A stretch of DNA of 64,000 nucleotides from positions 33,035-97,034 of the forward strand of contig JAJYTD010000013.1 of assembly GCA_021793235.1 (NCBI GenBank), given 5' to 3'. The position numbers and the translations under genes are program-made. Shown piece by piece: positions 60,151-64,000 of this stretch (position 1 is its first letter; every line of letters begins with the position of its first letter). The notes under the pieces were generated by a model. That model did no database searches. It was not told the origin of the DNA and worked only from the letters and a program-made list of their open reading frames with translations. This DNA is from Actinomycetes bacterium (GTDB lineage: Bacteria > Actinomycetota > Actinomycetes > Streptosporangiales > Streptosporangiaceae).

Positions 60151-60540
60151 ATGAAGCGACCGAGCCTGGACAGCATTCTGCTCGCCAGCACCGACCCGGA
60201 GCGGCTGCATGCCTGGTACGCCGCGCTGGACCCCGAGGAGGACGCCAAGGTGGACTCCTACCTCGTCCTCAAGTTCGGCGCGGTCCACCTGCTGATCGAC
60301 AGCCGCGACGACATCGGGGACGGCAACCCCGAACCCGGCCGGGTGATCCTCAACTTCGACGTGGCCGACGTACGCGCCATCGCCGCGCGTCTTGACGGCA
60401 TGGGCACGCGCTGGCTCTCCGAGCTTGAGGACCGCGACGGCAGCCTGTTCGCCACGGCGATCGACCCCGACGGCAACTACGTCCAGTTCATCCAGCTCAG
60501 TGAGGAGCACCGGGCGGCCATGGAGCAGGCCGGTTCATGA
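60151..60540 (+). CDS. VOC-superfamily (glyoxalase/dioxygenase-like) protein
   Basis: 129 residues, one VOC unit pair: ILLASTDPERLHAWYAAL opens it, VHLLIDSRDD and VILNFDVADVRAIAARL follow, and DPDGNYVQFIQL ends it. The usual metal ligands are only partly present (His near VHLL, Glu/Gln near FIQL), so it may be a binding protein rather than an enzyme. GAGAAGGAAAG precedes the ATG. Sigma factor genes of the SigG/SigX5 type are often next to VOC genes, as here. Confidence 0.82.
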   Translation: MKRPSLDSILLASTDPERLHAWYAALDPEEDAKVDSYLVLKFGAVHLLIDSRDDIGDGNPEPGRVILNFDVADVRAIAARLDGMGTRWLSELEDRDGSLFATAIDPDGNYVQFIQLSEEHRAAMEQAGS

Positions 60541-60607
60541 CCGCGTAACCCATCGGCCCGCCGGGAGCCGTGCTTTTCGCCCACTGGATTGTCTTACCAG
60601 GTAAGTA

Positions 60608-61624
60608 ATGTCAGCGACCGTGGCAGATCACCCGAAAGAAGACGATTTCTCAGAGCTGGCGGATCCGTACCGGCGCGAGCTGATGGCGCACTGCTATCGC
60701 ATGCTCGGCTCCGTGCACGACGCCGAGGACCTGGTCCAGGAGACCTATCTGCGGGCCTGGCGGGCCTACGGCAGGTTCGAGGGGCGTTCCTCGCTGCGGA
60801 CCTGGCTGCACCGGATCGCCACGAGGGCATGCCTGAACGCGCTGGAAAGCCGCAGTAGGCGCCCTTTGCCCACCGGATTGGGCGGGCCGAGCCCCGATCC
60901 GGAGGGTGCTCTGGTCGAGCGGTCCGAGGTGCCCTGGTTGGAACCGGTGCCCGACGTGGTGATCAACGCCGACGCCGGTTCCGACCCGGGCGCGGTCGTC
61001 GCTTCCCGGGAGAGTATCCGGCTGGCGTTCGTCGCCGCCCTGCAGCACCTGCCGCCCCGGCAGCGGGCGGTGCTGGTGCTGCGCGACGTATTGAAGTTCC
61101 GGGCGGCGGAGGTCGCCGAGACCCTGGACACCTCGACCGCGGCGGTCAACAGCCTGCTGCAGCGCGCCCGGATCGAACTCGACCGGGTCCTGCCCAACGA
61201 GGACGAGGTCACCGAGCCCACGGCCGCCGAGCAGCGCGAACTGCTGGACCGCTACGTCACGGCCTTTGCAACCTACGACATCCCCGCGATCGTCGAGCTG
61301 TTCAGCGCGGACGCGGTCTGGGAGATGCCGCCGTTTTTGAACTGGGTCCACGGCGCCGAGAACATCGGGCGGCTGATTTCGGCGAGCTGTCCCGCGCAGG
61401 GGCCCGACGACCTGCTGCTCATCCCCTCCACGGCGAACGGGCAGCCCGCGTTCGGGCTGTACCTGCGCAGCGGCAGCGGTGAATACCGGCCGTTCCAGCT
61501 CCATGTGCTCACCGTCACTCCAGCGGGAATCACCCACGCGGCCGTGTTCTTCGACCCCCGCCTGTTCGCCACTTTCGGCCTGCCGCAGACCCCTCCTGCC
61601 CTGCCGCGGAAGAAGTATTCCTGA
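60608..61624 (+). CDS. ECF sigma factor with SnoaL-like C-terminal domain (SigX5/SigG type)
   Basis: 338 residues. Region 2 (YRRELMAHCYRMLGSVHDAE and DLVQETYLRAWRAYGRF) and region 4 (LPPRQRAVLVLRDVLKFRAA) are clear. The phrase RRPLPTGLGGPSPDPEG between them and a C-terminal SnoaL-like domain (about 210-330, with YVTAFATYDIPAIVELFSAD) are features of the TIGR02960 group that includes M. tuberculosis SigG. In such sigma factors the C-terminal domain takes the place of a separate anti-sigma factor. No adjacent anti-sigma gene is seen. Target promoters unknown. Confidence 0.9.
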   Translation: MSATVADHPKEDDFSELADPYRRELMAHCYRMLGSVHDAEDLVQETYLRAWRAYGRFEGRSSLRTWLHRIATRACLNALESRSRRPLPTGLGGPSPDPEGALVERSEVPWLEPVPDVVINADAGSDPGAVVASRESIRLAFVAALQHLPPRQRAVLVLRDVLKFRAAEVAETLDTSTAAVNSLLQRARIELDRVLPNEDEVTEPTAAEQRELLDRYVTAFATYDIPAIVELFSADAVWEMPPFLNWVHGAENIGRLISASCPAQGPDDLLLIPSTANGQPAFGLYLRSGSGEYRPFQLHVLTVTPAGITHAAVFFDPRLFATFGLPQTPPALPRKKYS

Positions 61625-61636
61625 GGCGGGTGGGGT

Positions 61637-62092
61637 TCACGCGCGGGGCCGCCCGGACGCCTCCGCGGTGGGCAGGGCGCACGCCTTCTGCGAGCGCAGG
61701 CGCAGGCGCAGGGCGGCGGCGAGGAGCGCGAGTCCGGCCACCGCGAGCAGCGGTTGGATGGGTTCGAACCAGGTCAGCGCACCAGAAGTGCCCAGTAGCA
61801 GCAGGACCGGCTTGTTGCACACGGGGCAGCCGACCGCGAACCAGGCGAGGACGCCGCCGCTGACGCCCCTGCGGGTGGTGTCGCGCCCCTGCCCTCCACC
61901 GGCATAGGTGGCGGCCAGGAGGCCGGAGAGAACGGAAGTGGCGATCCAGACGGGATAGGACCACCAGGTCGGCTCGATCTCGCGGGTGAACAGGCCGTTG
62001 GGGATCAGCACGGTCGGAATTCCCAGGACGATCAGGGCCGCGGCCGTCCCGGCGGCGGCCACGCCCCACTGTCTCCTCGTCCACTGTCGCAT
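61637..62092 (-). CDS. Small MerC-like membrane protein with a CPVC motif
   Basis: 151 residues, four membrane helices. WFAVGCPVCNKPVLLLLG puts a CxxC at the membrane surface; such GCPVCNK proteins are common in actinomycete redox or metal clusters. The start at 62092 is chosen because it precedes helix 1 by few residues; codons upstream run into the divergent promoter. It diverges from the DsbA gene through an 18-bp palindrome and ends 12 bases from the sigma factor stop. Possible part in thiol redox or copper/mercury handling. Confidence 0.75.
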   Translation of the reverse strand: MRQWTRRQWGVAAAGTAAALIVLGIPTVLIPNGLFTREIEPTWWSYPVWIATSVLSGLLAATYAGGGQGRDTTRRGVSGGVLAWFAVGCPVCNKPVLLLLGTSGALTWFEPIQPLLAVAGLALLAAALRLRLRSQKACALPTAEASGRPRA

Positions 62093-62167
62093 CGTCGTCG
62101 GCGCTCCTCGGGTGTCGGTGCGGGGGGGCGGCCCGGCGGCAGGTCGCTCCCTGGTATTTCTATGCAC

Positions 62168-62185
62168 CATAGAAGATCTTCTATG
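62168..62185. promoter_or_regulatory. 18-bp perfect palindrome between divergent redox genes
   Basis: CATAGAAGATCTTCTATG, with a third TAGAAGATA half-site nearby (about 62191-62199). It lies between the MerC-like and DsbA starts and so could control both. The regulator is not in the window; similar CcdA/DsbA clusters can include a BlaI/CopY-type repressor, which may be encoded to the right. Confidence 0.7.
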
Positions 62186-62227
62186 CTGAATAGAAGATAC
62201 CTGCACACGTCACCCGGAAGGCACCTG

Positions 62228-62962
62228 ATGTCCCGCCCGACCACGAAGAAGTCCGGACTTTTCTGGCCGCTGCTCCTCTCGGCCGTCCTGATCGCCGCCA
62301 TCGCCCTCGGTGTCGCCGCCGAACTGCGGGGCGCTGAGGGGCACGCGGCGGACGGTTCCGGCACCCCCGCCGCCGACGGGGTCAGCGAGGAGATGCGGGA
62401 AATGGGGGAGGGCCTGGCCCGCCGCGATGCCGAGGACCCGATGGCCATGGGCGCGGTAGACGCTCCCGTCGTACTGATCGCCTACTCGGACTACCAGTGC
62501 CCGTTCTGCGGGACATGGGTCCACGAGACCCAGCCCGAACTCGTCGAGCACTACGTCGACGACGGCAGCCTGCGCATCGAGTGGCGCGACTTCCCCTACC
62601 TGGGCGAGGCGTCGACGACCCTGGCCGTGGGCGGGCAGGCCGCCGCGGAGCAGCAGGCGTTCTGGGACTACCACGAGGCCGTCTATGCCGCCCAGGACGA
62701 GCTGAAGAACGCCGGATCTGACGTGGCGGAGACGATGGCCGACCTGGCCGCCGACGCGGGCCTGGACCGCGACCGGTTCACCGCGGACCTGCGCGACGAG
62801 GAGCTGGCCGCCGCGGTGGAGGAGGACTTCGCCCAAGGGCGGGAGCTCGGGGTGACCGGGACGCCCGCCTTCCTGGTCAACGGCGAACCGATCATAGGCG
62901 CCCAGCCTCTGGAGCGGTTCACCTCCAGCATCGACGACGCGCTCGCCGCGGCCGCGGACTGA
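62228..62962 (+). CDS. DsbA-family thiol-disulfide oxidoreductase, membrane-anchored
   Basis: 244 residues. An N-terminal helix (GLFWPLLLSAVLIAAIALGV) anchors or exports it. The thioredoxin-fold domain has the active-site CPFC in YSDYQCPFCGTW, a long helical insert, and the cis-Pro in VTGTPAFLVNG. This is the DsbA/BdbD-like type that introduces disulfides into exported proteins. ATG 62228 has GGAAGG seven bases upstream. It is followed 15 bases later by the CcdA gene, so the pair probably works together in extracytoplasmic thiol chemistry. Confidence 0.92.
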   Translation: MSRPTTKKSGLFWPLLLSAVLIAAIALGVAAELRGAEGHAADGSGTPAADGVSEEMREMGEGLARRDAEDPMAMGAVDAPVVLIAYSDYQCPFCGTWVHETQPELVEHYVDDGSLRIEWRDFPYLGEASTTLAVGGQAAAEQQAFWDYHEAVYAAQDELKNAGSDVAETMADLAADAGLDRDRFTADLRDEELAAAVEEDFAQGRELGVTGTPAFLVNGEPIIGAQPLERFTSSIDDALAAAAD

Positions 62963-62977
62963 AACCGGACTGAAGAC

Positions 62978-63829
62978 ATGGATATCGGTTACCTGGCGGC
63001 CCTCCTCGGCGGGCTCCTCGCCCTGCTCAGCCCGTGCAGCGCTCTCCTGCTCCCCTCCTTCTTCGCCTACGCGTTCCGCGCCCCGGGGCGCCTCCTGGCC
63101 CGCACCGCCGTCCTCTACGCGGGCCTGTGCCTGACCCTGGTGCCGCTGGGAGCAGGCTCCGCCCTGGTGAGCGGCCTCTTCTACGGCCACCGGGAACTAC
63201 TGATCACCATCGCCGGCTGGACCGTGATCGCCTTCGGCGCCGCCCAGATCCTCGGCCTCGGCTGGGGGTTTTTGCCCCGTCTGCAGAGCCGCTTCTCCGG
63301 GCGGACGGACATCATCTCGGTGTTCGGCCTGGGGGCCGTCTACGGCCTGGCGGGCTTCTGCTCCGGCCCCGTCCTCGGCGCGGTCCTCACCGTCGCCGCC
63401 ACGGGCAGCCCGGCGCGGGGCAGCCTGCTGCTGGCCTGCTACGCCCTGGGCATGGCGCTTCCGCTGTTCCTCCTCGCCCTGCTGTGGGACCGTTTCGACC
63501 TGGGCCGCCGGTCCTGGCTGCGCGGCCGCCCGTTGACCCTCGGCCGCCTGCGCCTGCACACCACGACCCTCGCCTCGGGGGTGCTGTTCATCGGGATCGG
63601 CGTCCTCTTCCTGCTCTACGACGGCACGGCCTCGATGACCGCCCTGCCGGGGATGGGGTGGCTGGAGGAAGCCGCCTACCAGGCGCAAAAGCCGCTCTCG
63701 CGGCTGGGGGCCCGCGCCGATCTCGGCTTCCTCGCCGTACTCGCCGCGGCGGTGCTCGGGTTCGCCGGGCTCCGCCTCCGTCGCGACCGGAGGTACAAGG
63801 AGGAACGGTCCGATGGCGAACACGTGTGA
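62978..63829 (+). CDS. CcdA/DsbD-like membrane electron carrier
   Basis: 283 residues, six to seven membrane helices. The two family cysteines are in LLSPCSALLLPSFFAYAF (helix 1) and LAGFCSGPVLGAVLTVA (helix 4), with the usual Pro next to each. CcdA moves electrons from cytoplasmic thioredoxin to outside thiol proteins for cytochrome c assembly or disulfide reduction. Its stop overlaps the start of the lipoprotein by 17 bases. Confidence 0.92.
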   Translation: MDIGYLAALLGGLLALLSPCSALLLPSFFAYAFRAPGRLLARTAVLYAGLCLTLVPLGAGSALVSGLFYGHRELLITIAGWTVIAFGAAQILGLGWGFLPRLQSRFSGRTDIISVFGLGAVYGLAGFCSGPVLGAVLTVAATGSPARGSLLLACYALGMALPLFLLALLWDRFDLGRRSWLRGRPLTLGRLRLHTTTLASGVLFIGIGVLFLLYDGTASMTALPGMGWLEEAAYQAQKPLSRLGARADLGFLAVLAAAVLGFAGLRLRRDRRYKEERSDGEHV

Positions 63830-64000
63830 CTCCGCCCGTATCCGCGCCACGGCCGTCGGCGTGGCCGCGGTACTGCTCCTCAGCGCGTGCGGGGGCCGCG
63901 GGCCCGCCGAGCCCGCCGACGCCTCTCCTCGTGACGACCCGCCCGCCCCCGCCCCCTCCGTCCCGGCCGCGGCGATCCCCCCCCCCCTTGAGCCGGGCCC
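63813..64000 (+). CDS. Lipoprotein, 3' end outside window
   Basis: Begins at ATG 63813 with AAGGAGG eight bases upstream, inside the end of the CcdA gene. A signal peptide (AVGVAAVLLLSAC) with lipobox LLSAC is followed by a Pro/Ala-rich linker (DDPPAPAPSVPAA). By position after DsbA and CcdA it could carry a thioredoxin-like domain, but that part lies outside the window. The linker includes an 11-base C run (63977-63987). Confidence 0.8.
   Translation, partial: MANTCDSARIRATAVGVAAVLLLSACGGRGPAEPADASPRDDPPAPAPSVPAAAIPPPLEPG

Noticed and set aside
61750..61790. GGTTCGAACC, a possible tRNA T-loop
   Set aside because: It lies inside the MerC-like coding sequence, and no acceptor or anticodon stem can be paired around it.
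1..64000. CRISPR array, rRNA or complete insertion sequence
   Set aside because: No regularly spaced repeats, no rRNA sequence and no intact transposase gene were found on either strand.

Overview
The window is about 70% GC, uses GTG and TTG starts freely, and packs genes into operons with 4-base ATGA/GTGA overlaps. It carries DnaE1 with a PHP domain, an iron box of the IdeR/DmdR type, a MobF relaxase of the kind seen on actinomycete plasmids, and many one- and two-component regulators. All this points to a filamentous actinomycete, most likely of the Nocardiopsis/Streptomonospora group. That assignment is inferred from style and gene content, not from a marker comparison.

Layout. 0-11 kb: the 3' part of an MMPL/RND exporter, a PucR-type regulator divergent from an HSL-type esterase, a decayed MFS exporter tail, a pair of fused ABC exporter-fold half-transporters, and a TetR regulator divergent from a second alpha/beta hydrolase through a two-site operator. 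11-14.3 kb: a CPBP protease, then a graveyard of gene tails (group II intron maturase, LuxR-type regulator, serine hydrolase). 14.3-22.4 kb: a SulP transporter, a three-repeat membrane protein of unknown function, a small secreted protein behind an AT-rich spacer, and an operon of a serine-hydrolase lipoprotein with an OmpR-type two-component system, preceded by GTTCACA tandem repeats. 22.4-29.2 kb: an iron-box-controlled siderophore/haem-type ABC importer operon ending in two paralogous unknown proteins. This cassette lies between two direct copies (about 150 bp) of the 3' end of a DUF2207 lipoprotein gene. 29.2-38.7 kb: a Ser/Thr kinase, an ABC-2 transporter plus NarL-type two-component operon, a membrane protein, an AraC-type regulator and a second CPBP protein. 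38.7-45.2 kb: a plasmid-derived mobilisation island with both a MobF relaxase-helicase and an HxH-type relaxase with MobC, but no integrase or replication gene seen. 45.2-52.4 kb: a CASTOR/POLLUX-like NAD-binding channel, a DoxX-like protein and DNA polymerase III alpha. 52.5-64 kb: a second kinase/regulator pair with a nearby ABC-2 transporter (paralogous to the 31.8-35.3 kb operon), a secreted PAF-acetylhydrolase-like lipase, an MFS exporter, a VOC protein with an ECF sigma factor, and a redox cluster (MerC-like protein, DsbA, CcdA, lipoprotein) around an 18-bp perfect palindrome.

Themes. Envelope stress sensing recurs: three two-component systems, a receptor kinase, an ECF sigma factor and two CPBP proteases. 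Two of the histidine kinases share an unusual C-terminal membrane helix followed by a small exported domain with a conserved cysteine pair. Three kinds of dispersed palindromic repeat (two copies each) and at least seven gene remnants show that the region has been rearranged repeatedly. The best candidates for undescribed biology are the repeat-bracketed iron cassette with its two unknown proteins, and the kinase C-terminal domain.
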